DNA from: Porphyrobacter sp. ULC335
GTDB lineage: Bacteria; Pseudomonadota; Alphaproteobacteria; Sphingomonadales; Sphingomonadaceae
NCBI RefSeq assembly: GCF_025917005.1
Contig: NZ_CP078091.1
Location: 2,852,001-2,916,000 of the forward strand
DNA: 64,000 nucleotides
Direction: 5' to 3'
Below the pieces are notes generated by a model that made no database searches, had not been told where the DNA came from, and saw only the letters and a program-made list of their open reading frames with translations. Positions 52,251 to 62,000 of the stretch are shown piece by piece (the stretch's first letter is position 1; each line of letters opens with the position of its first letter). Made by a program: the position numbers and the translations under genes.

Positions 52251-53129
52251 ATGATCGAACGCATCATCACCAAACGCACCCATGACCTTGGCGGCGGGTT
52301 CACGGTCGGGCGGGTGCTGCCGTTCCACGCGCGGCGGATGGTGGGGCCCTATATCTTCTTCGACCATATCGGCCCGGTCGACCTTCCCCCCGGCATCCCC
52401 AAAAGCCTCGACGTGCGCCCCCACCCGCATATCGGCCTCGCCACGGTCACCTACCTGTTCGACGGGGCGATCACGCACCGCGACTCTATCGGCGTGCATC
52501 AGGAAATCCATCCGGGCGAGGTCAACTGGATGGTCGCGGGCAGCGGCATCACCCATTCCGAACGCTTCGAATATGCCCGCGCCCACGGTGCGCGGATGCA
52601 CGGCATCCAGGCCTGGGTCGCCCTGCCGGCAGAAGCCGAGGAGACCGATCCCGCCTTTGCGCACCTTGCGGGCGATGATCTGCCCGCGTGGGACGAACCG
52701 GGGCTGAGCGGACGGTTGATCGCCGGATCGCTCGAAGGGATGCAGGCAAGCACCCCGATCCATTCTCCGCAATTCTACGCGCATTGGCAGATGGCAGCGG
52801 GAACGCGGCGTCTGCTCCCGGCGGAGTATTCCGAGCGCGCGGTGTTTGTCGCCAGCGGCACGATGGAGGTGGCCGGACAGATCCTGTCCCCCGGCATGAT
52901 GGCGGTGCTCGATCCCGGCGCGGATGTGCCGATCATCGCCCAGAGCGATGCAACCGTGATGGTGCTGGGCGGCGAACCGGTGGGGGAACGCTTCATGTTC
53001 TGGAACTTCGTCTCCAGCCGCAAGGAGCGGATCGATCAGGCCGCCGAGGACTGGCGGCTTGGCCGGATGAAGCTGCCGGCCGAGGATGATGCCGAATTCA
53101 CGCCCCTCCCCGAAACCAAGGGCTTCTGA
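52251..53129 (+). CDS. Pirin family protein
   Basis: 292 aa from ATG 52251 (MIERIITKRTHDLGGGFTVG). Metal ligands in VRPHPHIGLATVTYL and the HRDS/GSGITHSER segment; C-terminal cupin present (FVASGTMEVAGQILSPGMMA). Longer and clearly different from the pirin at 33754-34455, so of another subgroup. Convergent with the CsaA-like gene, 3 bp apart. Confidence 0.93.
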   Translation: MIERIITKRTHDLGGGFTVGRVLPFHARRMVGPYIFFDHIGPVDLPPGIPKSLDVRPHPHIGLATVTYLFDGAITHRDSIGVHQEIHPGEVNWMVAGSGITHSERFEYARAHGARMHGIQAWVALPAEAEETDPAFAHLAGDDLPAWDEPGLSGRLIAGSLEGMQASTPIHSPQFYAHWQMAAGTRRLLPAEYSERAVFVASGTMEVAGQILSPGMMAVLDPGADVPIIAQSDATVMVLGGEPVGERFMFWNFVSSRKERIDQAAEDWRLGRMKLPAEDDAEFTPLPETKGF

Positions 53130-53132
53130 GAA

Positions 53133-53504
53133 CTAGAACAGCCGCGCCCCCAGCGGCACGTCGCTATCGGGCGAAAACAGCACCACGCGCCCTTCGGCAT
53201 CGGGGAAGCCCAGCGTGAGCACTTCGGACATGAATTTGCCGATCTGACGCGGGGGGAAGTTGACCACGGCGGCGACCCTGCGCCCCTCCAACTCTTCGGC
53301 CGCATAAAGATCAACCACCTGCGCGGAGGACCGCTTCACGCCGACGCCGGGGCCGAAATCGATGGTCAGCTTGAAAGCGGGTTTGCGCGCTTCAGGGAAT
53401 GGATCGACGCGGATGATCCGTCCGATGCGGATATCCACCTTGAGAAAATCGTCGAAGGCGATGGGTGCGGCCGCTGGTGCAGCAGGATCGTGGAGAAGGT
53501 GCAT
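53133..53504 (-). CDS. csaA: CsaA-like tRNA-binding-domain protein
   Basis: 123 aa, a single EMAP/tRNA-binding OB domain: FLKVDIRIGRIIRVDPFPEA, ARKPAFKLTIDFG, and VNFPPRQIGKFMSEVLTLGF. In Bacillus CsaA is a secretion chaperone; bacterial homologues bind tRNA or unfolded proteins. Full length for the family. Confidence 0.92.
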   Translation of the reverse strand: MHLLHDPAAPAAAPIAFDDFLKVDIRIGRIIRVDPFPEARKPAFKLTIDFGPGVGVKRSSAQVVDLYAAEELEGRRVAAVVNFPPRQIGKFMSEVLTLGFPDAEGRVVLFSPDSDVPLGARLF

Positions 53505-53596
53505 GTCCGGATGCTAGCGGCGATAGGTTGCATTTGACAATCCATTCCCGCGCCCGCAGTCTGCACGCTTGAGAGGCACTCGAAGGGGATCAATCG

Positions 53597-54046
53597 ATGC
53601 AAGCGCAAATCCTTGCGCCCGCCGCCGTGCTGGTGGTGTGGTCGCTAATCATGCTGTTCTGGATGGCGGGCGTGCGCCTGCCGGCACTGAAGAAGGCCGG
53701 GATCGATCTCGGCGCGCGGCCCGGTGGCCGGGGGCAGGACCTTGAAGGCGCGGTAGAGCCGCGCATCAACTGGCCTGCGCACAATTATTCGCACCTGATG
53801 GAACAGCCGACGGTGTTCTATCCCACAGTGATGATCCTCGCGATCATGGGCGCGAGCGCTTTGGATGTGACGCTGGCGTGGGTCTATGTCGCGCTGCGGA
53901 TCGTGCATTCGATCTGGCAGGCGACCGTCAACAAGGTACCGGTGCGCTTCCTGCTGTTCATCGTCTCGACTCTGGCGCTACTGACGTTGGCGATCCGCGC
54001 CGCGATGGCGACGCTGTTCGCCGACCCCTCGGCCCTGCCAGTTTAA
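53597..54046 (+). CDS. MAPEG-family membrane protein 1
   Basis: 149 aa, four TM segments, MAPEG pattern (RINWPAHNYSHLMEQPTVFY, LAWVYVALRIVHSIWQATVN). Family includes membrane glutathione transferases; bacterial members are mostly uncharacterised. Followed 10 bp later by a paralogue. Confidence 0.88.
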   Translation: MQAQILAPAAVLVVWSLIMLFWMAGVRLPALKKAGIDLGARPGGRGQDLEGAVEPRINWPAHNYSHLMEQPTVFYPTVMILAIMGASALDVTLAWVYVALRIVHSIWQATVNKVPVRFLLFIVSTLALLTLAIRAAMATLFADPSALPV

Positions 54047-54056
54047 GGAAACGACC

Positions 54057-54485
54057 ATGATCGGAATGGACATTCTTCAACCCGTCGTTGCGCTGCTGGC
54101 GTGGACGATGGTGATGTGGGTGTGGATGTATGCCACCCGCATCCCCGCGATGAACAAGGCCGGGATTGATGCCAAGAACCTTGTCGGTAGTGACGGGGCC
54201 AGCCTGCGCGCCAAGCTGCCCGATAATGTCAGCTGGAAAGCGGACAATTACAATCACCTGCACGAAGCTCCTACGCTGTTTTATGCAGTGGCGATCGTGC
54301 TGGCGGTGATCGGTCAGGGTGACGGGTTCAACACCCTGCTCGCCTGGGCCTATGTCGGCTTCCGGGTGCTGCATTCGATCGTGCAGGCGACCGTCAACCG
54401 CGTGATCGTGCGCTTCGCGCTGTTCGCGCTGTCGAGCCTCACACTGATGGCGCTGATCCTGCACGCAGGGATTGCGGTTTTCTGA
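54057..54485 (+). CDS. MAPEG-family membrane protein 2
   Basis: 142 aa paralogue of the preceding gene (shared VSWKADNYNHLHEAPTLFYA and LAWAYVGFRVLHSIVQATVN). Four TM segments. The pair probably arose by tandem duplication and may form mixed trimers. AAGGAA precedes the start. Confidence 0.88.
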   Translation: MIGMDILQPVVALLAWTMVMWVWMYATRIPAMNKAGIDAKNLVGSDGASLRAKLPDNVSWKADNYNHLHEAPTLFYAVAIVLAVIGQGDGFNTLLAWAYVGFRVLHSIVQATVNRVIVRFALFALSSLTLMALILHAGIAVF

Positions 54486-54502
54486 GGCGCTTAAGTCTCT
54501 CA

Positions 54503-54526
54503 CATCCCGGACTTGATCCGGGATGG
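54503..54526. repeat. Family C palindrome, single copy
   Basis: CATCCCGGACTTGATCCGGG followed by ATG; 8-bp arms CATCCCGG/CCGGGATG. Between the convergent MAPEG 2 and trxB genes, where it may also act as a terminator. Confidence 0.7.
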
Positions 54527-54543
54527 GGGGACTAGATCGGGTC

Positions 54544-55515
54544 TTACTCCGCCGCTTGCGCTTCCTGCACAGCATGGGCGCGGGAGGCGAGGAAGCGTTC
54601 CCCGTCGAGCGCGGCCATGCAGCCCATCCCCGCCGCGGTCACCGCCTGGCGGTATACGTGGTCGGTCACGTCGCCCGCGGCGAAGACGCCGGGGATGACA
54701 GTCTTGGGCGTACCCGGCTCAGTCAGCAGGTAGCCGCTCTCGTCCATCGGCAGCTTGCCGACGAACAGCGAGGTCGCGGGCGCGTGGCCGATGGCGACGA
54801 AGGCCCCGTCAACTTCCAGCGTCGATGCCTCGCCCGTCACCGTATCGGTCAGCGCGAGGTGGTGGAGCATACCGTTCTCGCCCGCCTCGAAGCTCTCGAC
54901 GCCCTTGTTCCACAGCACGGTGATCTTGGGATTGGCGAACAGCCGCTCCTGCAGGATCTTCTCGGCGCGAAGGCTGTCGCGGCGGTGGATCAGGGTGACG
55001 TTGTCGGAATGGTTGGTGAGGTACAGTGCCTCTTCGACCGCAGTGTTGCCACCGCCGATCACCGCGACTTTCTTGCCGCGGTAGAAGAACCCGTCGCAGG
55101 TGGCGCAGGCCGAAACGCCCTTGCCGCCCAGCGCCATCTCGCCCGGAGCGCCCAGCCACTTCGCCTGCGCGCCGGTGCAGATGACGAGGCAATCGGCGAT
55201 GTATTCATCGCCGCTGTCGCCGATGGCGCGGAAGGGCGAGCCGTTTTCGAGATCGACCGAGACGATCGTGTCCCAGATCATGCGCGTGCCGACATGCTCT
55301 GCCTGGGCGCGCATTTCCTCCATCAGCCACGGGCCCTGCACCACGTCGCGAAAGCCGGGATAGTTCTCGACATCGGTGGTGATGGTGAGCTGGCCGCCGG
55401 GCTGGAGGCCCTGCACGACGATCGGTTCCAGCATGGCGCGCGCGGCGTAGATCGCGGCGGAATAGCCGGCCGGGCCGGAACCGATGATGAGCATCTTGGT
55501 GGTGTGGGTCGCCAT
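54544..55515 (-). CDS. trxB: Thioredoxin-disulfide reductase
   Basis: 323 aa flavoprotein. FAD motif IIGSGPAGYSAAIYAAR, redox pair Cys137-Ala-Thr-Cys140, NADPH motif VIGGGNTAVEEALYL, and C-terminal FAD-contact GVFAAGDVTDHVYRQAVTAA. Reduces thioredoxin with NADPH. Followed on the minus strand by nothing; preceded by the phosphatase gene. Confidence 0.96.
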   Translation of the reverse strand: MATHTTKMLIIGSGPAGYSAAIYAARAMLEPIVVQGLQPGGQLTITTDVENYPGFRDVVQGPWLMEEMRAQAEHVGTRMIWDTIVSVDLENGSPFRAIGDSGDEYIADCLVICTGAQAKWLGAPGEMALGGKGVSACATCDGFFYRGKKVAVIGGGNTAVEEALYLTNHSDNVTLIHRRDSLRAEKILQERLFANPKITVLWNKGVESFEAGENGMLHHLALTDTVTGEASTLEVDGAFVAIGHAPATSLFVGKLPMDESGYLLTEPGTPKTVIPGVFAAGDVTDHVYRQAVTAAGMGCMAALDGERFLASRAHAVQEAQAAE

Positions 55516-55571
55516 GACGGGTGCCTCGGGTGAATTTCAGGAGAGCGATATGGGGCTGCGGAGCGCGATTG

Positions 55572-56387
55572 TCACGCCACCAGCTTGGCTCTGAGCCGCT
55601 GTTTTCTTGCCTCATCCACACCTAATATTGTCGCAAGATAGGCGTCGAGCGAGCCGTGATCGCGTGTCACTTCCGCGATGTAAGTATCGATATATTCAGG
55701 CAGAACGCCCATCAGATTGTGCAGCGCCTCGGGCTCGATCACGCCATAGTGCGCTTCCATCCGGGGGAGCGACTGGCGTTCGAGGATTTCGCGCGTGGGC
55801 GCGTCATTGGTCAGCAGGAATTCCGCCACGATATCATCGTGATGCACGCCCAGCACATGGAGCAGCAGGCTTGCGGCGATGCCGGTGCGATCCTTTCCGG
55901 CGAAGCAATGCACGAGGCTGCCGCCCTCGTTCGCGTCGAGGGCGTTGAAATACTCACGGAACACCCAGATCATCGCCGGGTTGACCGGCATCCGCGTATA
56001 GACCGCCAGCATCCGTTCGCGCGCCTTTTGCGGGGTCATGACGATCGGCCCGCCCCCGCCCTCATGCGGCGGCGAGTTTGTCGTTTCGCCATCATAGGCA
56101 ATGACTTGCGCGCCGAAGTTCGCATGGCGTCTGCAAGGGAAACCCTCACGCTCGCTATTGCCGCGCAGGTCGATCACGGTGCGGATGTCGAGCGCATGGA
56201 TCAGCGCCAGATCATCGTCGCTCGCTTCCATATGCTGGCCTGACCGGAACAGCACGCCGCTGCGCACCCGCTCACCGCCCCCCGCCGCATAGCCACCATA
56301 ATCGCGAAGATTATGAATGCCTTGTGTCACATAGAACGGGCCGATGCGGGCGCTGCTGGAGGCGCCGCCGAGAGAATCGCTGATCAT
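55572..56387 (-). CDS. Tyrosine-protein phosphatase (PF13350 type)
   Basis: 271 aa. Catalytic P-loop HCFAGKDRTG (Cys161, Arg167) and N-terminal NLRDYGGY plus VLFRSGQ typical of the MptpB/IphP-like family, which dephosphorylates phosphotyrosine and sometimes phosphoinositides. Same strand as trxB, 56 bp upstream. Substrate unknown. Confidence 0.92.
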   Translation of the reverse strand: MISDSLGGASSSARIGPFYVTQGIHNLRDYGGYAAGGGERVRSGVLFRSGQHMEASDDDLALIHALDIRTVIDLRGNSEREGFPCRRHANFGAQVIAYDGETTNSPPHEGGGGPIVMTPQKARERMLAVYTRMPVNPAMIWVFREYFNALDANEGGSLVHCFAGKDRTGIAASLLLHVLGVHHDDIVAEFLLTNDAPTREILERQSLPRMEAHYGVIEPEALHNLMGVLPEYIDTYIAEVTRDHGSLDAYLATILGVDEARKQRLRAKLVA

Positions 56388-56537
56388 CGCTGCAAACCCT
56401 TACAGCGCCGCAAGGCGGGGGCAAGCGCAGGTCTGGGGGCGGCATAAGGGATGTTGCGAAGGGGCGCGGCAGGCGCGCCCCAACGCTTCGTGGTTAATTG
56501 ACGATCAACTAACATCAGCCCGGGCGATACCATTCCC

Positions 56538-56993
56538 ATGCCGCGAATCCTGATTGCAGACGACGACGAACTGATCGCAGAACTCACCAGCGAAGTGCTG
56601 ATCGATGCAGGCCATGCTTGCGGCTGGGTCACCACTGCCGCCGACGCCTGGACCTGCGTGCAGCGCAAGCGGCCTGATCTGCTGCTGCTCGATCATGCGA
56701 TGCCGGGCGAATCCGGCATGACCCTGCTGCGCCGCCTGCGCCTCTCCGCCGAATTCTATGATCTGCCGGTGATGATGTTCACCGCGATGAGCGGGGAGCA
56801 GGATCATCTTCAGGCCGTCTATGCCGGGGCGAATGACTTCCTGTCCAAGCCCTTTGATCCGTTCGATCTTCTCCGGCGGGTCAACCGGCTGCTACGCCTG
56901 CGCGGCGATCGTCCCCGCCATGTCGATCTGAAGAGCGCAATGCTCCACGAACCGATGCGCGAACAGCAGGTCACATATCGCCGCCTGCTTTAA
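56538..56993 (+). CDS. Single-domain response regulator
   Basis: 151 aa receiver domain only: acidic pair Asp8-Asp9 (IADDDE), phosphoacceptor Asp52 (LLLLDHAMPG), Thr82 and Lys104 (LSKPFDPFD). A short basic tail follows, without output domain. It must act by protein contact. No histidine kinase is nearby. Overlaps the convergent acyl-CoA dehydrogenase gene by 4 bases. Confidence 0.92.
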   Translation: MPRILIADDDELIAELTSEVLIDAGHACGWVTTAADAWTCVQRKRPDLLLLDHAMPGESGMTLLRRLRLSAEFYDLPVMMFTAMSGEQDHLQAVYAGANDFLSKPFDPFDLLRRVNRLLRLRGDRPRHVDLKSAMLHEPMREQQVTYRRLL

Positions 56994-58648
56994 GCCGCCG
57001 CAGCGCGCGCCTGCCCGGTCAGCAACCCGCGCCCGATCACCTGCGCCTGAATCTCCGCCGCGCCTTCGAAGATGTTGAGGATGCGCGCATCGCACAGCAC
57101 CCGGCTGATCGGATATTCGAGCGCATAGCCATTGCCGCCGTGGATCTGCACCGCATTGTCCGCCGCGCTCCATGCCGCGCGGGCGGCGAGCAGTTTCGCC
57201 ATCCCCGCCTCAATATCGCAGCGCGTGGCGGAATCCTTGGCGCGGGCGGCGGCATAGGTCAGCTCGCGCGCCATGACGGTTTCGGCCGCCATCAGCGCCA
57301 GCTTGTCCGCCACGCGCGGGAACTGCGTCAGCGCCTGCCCGAACTGCTTGCGCCCCAGCGCGTAATCCAGCGCGAGGTCGAAGGCGTTCCACGCCACCCC
57401 CACCGCGCGCGCGGCGGTCTGGATGCGGGCGCCTTCGAAAGTGCGCATCAGCTGCTTGAAGCCCTGCCCCTCGCGCCCGCCCAGCAGCCCTTCACCCGCA
57501 ACCGCAAAACCATCCAGCCCGAGCGCATATTCCTTCATCCCGCGGTAGCCGAGCACTTCGATCTCGCTGCCGTCGATGCCGTCATCGGGGAACGGCGCAG
57601 CCTCGCTGCCGCGCGTCTTTTCGGCGAGCAGCATCGAGAGACCCGCATAGCCCGGAACGCCCGTCTCCGTACGCACCAGCATGGTCATCAGATCAGCGCG
57701 CGCGGCGTGGGTGATCCACGTCTTCGCCCCCGTCACCCGCCAGCTGCCATCGCTCTGGCGCTCCCCCCGCGTGCGAACCGCGGCGAGATCGCTGCCCGTA
57801 TCGGGTTCGGTGAACACGGCCGTCGGCAGGCAGGAACCATCGGCGATGCGGGGCAGGTACTTCGCCTTCTGCTCCGGCGTGCCGTTCTCGCTGATCAACT
57901 CGCCCGCAATTTCCGAGCGGGTGCCAAGGCTTCCGGCGCAAATCCACCCGCGCGAGAGCTCTTCCGAGACCACCGCCATCGCCAGCTTGCCGAGGCCGAG
58001 CCCGCCGTGCTCTTCGGGAATGCACACGCCGAAGACGCCGAGCGCCGCCATCTCGGCAATCACCGCATCAGGGATCAGCGCATCGGCAAGGTGCCATTGG
58101 TGGGCATGGGGCGTGATCGCAGACGCTGTGAAAGCGCGCATCTGGTCCCGCACCTGATCGAGCGCATCATCGCCCAGCCCCTCGTCCGGACGCACGCCAT
58201 CGGCGAGCAGCGCGGCAAAGGCGGCGCGGGTTTCGGGCGTGTTGCCATCGGCCAGCAGCCGGGCGACTGCCGGATGGGCAGCAAAGGTGCCGGCCTCTGC
58301 CCCGGTGCCGAAGGCTGAGGGGCGCACGACCTCGTGGGCGCTCATCGGCAGGCCATAGGCGATCTGCGCGAGGTATTCGCCAAAGCCGATGCGCAGGGTG
58401 AGCTCCTCGGCCGCGCCGAAGCGCCCCGCCGCTTGCGCGCGCACCGCCCAATCGAGCGTCGCCTCCAGCGCAGCGATGCTGGCGGCGATCCATGCGAAGC
58501 CGTGCACGCGGTGCTGCTCGCGGGTCAGCAGGGCAGGATCGACCGCCCCACCGGGCGCGACGCTCAGCTCCACCGCAGCGCGCACCATTTCCGAATATTC
58601 GCGCGCCGCCGCGATACTGGCGCGCGCCTCAGCCATCCATTCGCTCAT
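56990..58648 (-). CDS. Acyl-CoA dehydrogenase with long N-terminal region
   Basis: 552 aa from the ATG near 58648 (MSEWMAEARASIAAAREYSE). The FAD acyl-CoA dehydrogenase fold covers about residues 165-550 (FTEPDTGSDLAAVRTRGERQ, ITHAARADLMTM, QIHGGNGYALEYPISRVLCD). The first 160 residues are an extra helical domain seen in large ACAD-like enzymes. Likely oxidises an unusual acyl-CoA; not assignable further. Confidence 0.92.
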   Translation of the reverse strand: MSEWMAEARASIAAAREYSEMVRAAVELSVAPGGAVDPALLTREQHRVHGFAWIAASIAALEATLDWAVRAQAAGRFGAAEELTLRIGFGEYLAQIAYGLPMSAHEVVRPSAFGTGAEAGTFAAHPAVARLLADGNTPETRAAFAALLADGVRPDEGLGDDALDQVRDQMRAFTASAITPHAHQWHLADALIPDAVIAEMAALGVFGVCIPEEHGGLGLGKLAMAVVSEELSRGWICAGSLGTRSEIAGELISENGTPEQKAKYLPRIADGSCLPTAVFTEPDTGSDLAAVRTRGERQSDGSWRVTGAKTWITHAARADLMTMLVRTETGVPGYAGLSMLLAEKTRGSEAAPFPDDGIDGSEIEVLGYRGMKEYALGLDGFAVAGEGLLGGREGQGFKQLMRTFEGARIQTAARAVGVAWNAFDLALDYALGRKQFGQALTQFPRVADKLALMAAETVMARELTYAAARAKDSATRCDIEAGMAKLLAARAAWSAADNAVQIHGGNGYALEYPISRVLCDARILNIFEGAAEIQAQVIGRGLLTGQARAAAA

Positions 58649-59051
58649 GCAAGGCGTGCTAGCAGAGCGAATGGCACGACGCGAACCCGCAAATGCGCGA
58701 GCGCCAAACCCGCGCGACACGGCTGCGCATCCCCCTGTGTCTTTGCAGTAACAGTGCGGCAGGCAACGCCGGATTGCCCCGGTCAACTACGTCGAATGAC
58801 CACTTACCACCCATTGGCCCGATCGTAATACCAATGGGGTGAAGCCAGATCACTGGCGCGCAATCGTCTGGGGGCAGACGAACAGGGGCATCGAAGCTCA
58901 GGTATCTGCCCACGCGCAGGAAGGACCGCACAGGATGCGCCCGACGGGGAGACCTCCGCAGGGGCAGCGCATCCGGCGAACACGGCAAGGTTCGGCACCG
59001 CTCGCTGCGGCGCAGGCCCCTGTCCCGGCCATTTCTACGCGAGGACACACC
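58649..59051. other. Intergenic region upstream of the TonB-dependent receptor
   Basis: 403 bp between divergent genes. The main structure is an inverted repeat CACCCATTGG (58808-58817) / CCAATGGGGTG (58831-58841), a candidate operator for receptor expression. No Fur box recognised. The in-frame extension of the receptor gene to 58839 is rejected for lack of a signal peptide. Confidence 0.5.
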
Positions 59052-62000
59052 ATGCGCATTTCGAAGTTCACCCTCCAGTCGTCATCGCTTCCCGCCCTCG
59101 CGGCGGCCCTGCTGGTCGCAGGCCTTGCCCCGGCAACGGCCAGCGCGCAGGACAGTGTCGCGGAAGACGACCCCGCCGCCGAGGACAAGGCCGAACAGAT
59201 CGTCGTTACAGGCTCGCGCATCGCGCTCGACGCCGCGACCGAATCCACCAGCCCGGTCACGGTCATCGATGCCGAGTCGATCGCGCTGAGCGGCCAGGTG
59301 GATATTGCCACGCAGCTGCGCAACATTCCCGCACTCCAGGGCTCGCTGCCGGGGGCTGACTCGGTCAACCAAGCCGCCGCCGGAGACAGTTCCGACCTTG
59401 GCCTCAGCCTGCTCAACCTGCGCCAGCTCGGGTCGGTCCGGACGCTGGTTCTCGAAGACGGTCGCCGCCACGTGCCGGGCACCGGTGGTTCGGCAGCGGT
59501 CGATGTCGGCGCGATCCCGCAGGGACGCATCAAGAGCGTGGAAGTGCTGACCGGCGGCGCTTCGTCGGTGTACGGCGCGGACGCTGTGTCCGGCGTCGTC
59601 AACTTCACGCTGCGCTCGGGCCGCGATTTCGAAGGGCTTGAATTCAACGTGCAGGGCGGCATTTCCGATGAAGGCGATGCCGAAAACTACAGCATCAGCC
59701 TTGCAGGCGGCGGCGAGTTCATGGACGGGCGCGGCAGCGCGGTCTTCTCGGTCGACTACAGCAAGCAGGAAGCGCTGATCGCGTCCGACCGCAGCTTTGC
59801 AGGCACAGGGATCTTCGGCCTCGGCTTTGCCAATGATGCGATCTTCGATCTGCTCGGACTGGAGGACGGCGATTTCGGCCTCCCTCCGGGCGAGCGACCC
59901 AGCCAGGCTTTCTTCCCCAATGTCACACTGCCGGTTTCGAGCACGCTCGGGATCATCGCCATCGGACGCTTCGATCCCACGTCGCCGACCAGCGCCTTCG
60001 ATGCGATCAACGCGCTCAACCCGAACGGGTCGGTTCCGACCATTCCCGGCACGAACATTCCGATTGCACAGGTTTTCGATGGCAACACGCTGCGCGCCTT
60101 CAATGCGGGCACCTTCGTCGATCCGTTCAACGCTTCGGGCGGTGACGGGATCGGGGGCAACAGCAACGAGCTGATCCTGCCCGAGCTTGAGCAGCTGGTC
60201 TTCTCGGCGGGCGCCGATTTCGAGATCACGCCGGGTATCGAGGCCTTCTTCGAAGGCAAGTACGCCCTGACCAAGGGCCGCGATGCGACCGGTACGCCGT
60301 TCAACGACGATATTCCGATCCGGCTCGACAACCCGTTCATTCCGACGGCTCTTCGCGCCCAGGCCAACCAGCTTGCGGGTCTGGGGCTGAACAATGATAT
60401 CCGCGTCTCGCGCGACATTCTCGATATCGACGTTCTGCCGCAGGAAAACACCGAGCGTTCTACCCTTCGCTTCGTGGCTGGTCTGCGCGGCGAGTTCGAG
60501 AAGCTCGGGTGGAAGTGGGAACTGTCCTACAATTATGGCCGCACCGAAGTGGAATCGGTGTTCAGCAACACCCGTCTGGATGACCGCTACTTCTACGCGA
60601 TCGACGCGATTGCGCTGACCAGCGGCAACCTTGCTGCGTTCAATGCGAACAACCGGACCGTCACCGCGATCCGCAACGGCCAGAACGTCCAGATCAACCC
60701 GAACACCTCGCAAATCGGCGACATCATCTGCCGTTCCGAGCTTGACGGCACCGCGCCGGGCGTTTCGCCCTTCCCGCGTCCGCCGCGCAACCCGGACGGT
60801 ACTGGCCGGGCGATCAGCTTCACCCCGCGCACCGGGGTTTGTGCGCCGATCAACATCTTCGGGCCCAACTCGATCAACGGCGCAGGCGCGGACTTCGCCT
60901 TTGTCGACATCACCAACTCGACGATCCTGACCCAGCAGCAGCTGCTCGGCTCGATTGCCGGCGATACGGCGGAATTCTTCGAACTGCCCGGCGGTCCGAT
61001 CGGCTTTGCGGCGGGCTTCGAGTGGCGCAAGGACACCTCGCTGTTCACGCCTTCACCGCTGCAGAATTCGCCCGGCATCACCAGCGGGGTGATCTCGAGC
61101 GGCTCGCCGGTCCGGCCCTCGCCCGATTTGCGGTTCCAGGATCCCTCGATCGAGGTCACGGAAGGCTTCGCCGAAGTCCGTCTGCCGCTGCTTGCGGACA
61201 TGAACTTCATCGACTTGCTCGAAATCAACGGCGCGATCCGTTATTCGGATTACAACACCATCGGCAAGACGCTCGCCTGGACGGCGGGTGGCCGTTACAA
61301 GCCGCACGAAACGTTGACCTTCCGCGGCACCTATTCCGTCGCGGTGCGTGCGCCCAACCTTGCCGAACTGTTCGGCCCGGTGACGGCGGCGACTATCGGC
61401 CTGCTGGCTGACCCCTGCGCGGCGGCGAACATCAACAACGGCAGCACGTTCCGCGCAGCGAACTGTCTCGAGTTTGTGCCGGTCGGCTTCAACCCTGCCA
61501 ACTTTGCTTCGGCATTCCGTCCGGGCACGACCGGCGGCAACCCGAACTTGCAGGAAGAAGAAGCAACCACCTTCACCGCCGGTTTCGTCTGGGAGCCGCA
61601 GGGCGTTCTGGACGGTCTCAACGTGATCGCCGACTACTACGACATCGATATCACCGGCGCGGTGGGCTCGCTGACCGGCGTGCAGATTGCGGCAGCCTGC
61701 GTCGACTTGCCGACCACCGACAACCAGTTCTGCCGGCAGATCACCCGCAACGCGACGACCGGGGTGATCGACAACTTCACCGCCGGTAACGTCAACCTGG
61801 GCTCGCTCGCAGTGCGCGGGATCGACTTCGCAGCGACCTACGAGTTCGATGTGCCGTTCGGAACCGATCTCGGCACGATCAACCTTGCGGTCTCCGGCAC
61901 CCGCTTCCTCGAAAACACCCAGATCTTCAGTGCAACTCCGGGAACGGCCAATCCCGACCCGCTGATCGCTGAACAGGACCGGATCTCGCAGGCGATCGAC

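Noticed and set aside
59082..60713. 543-codon minus-strand frame inside the TonB receptor gene
   Set aside because: Antisense to an unambiguous receptor with signal peptide, plug and barrel.
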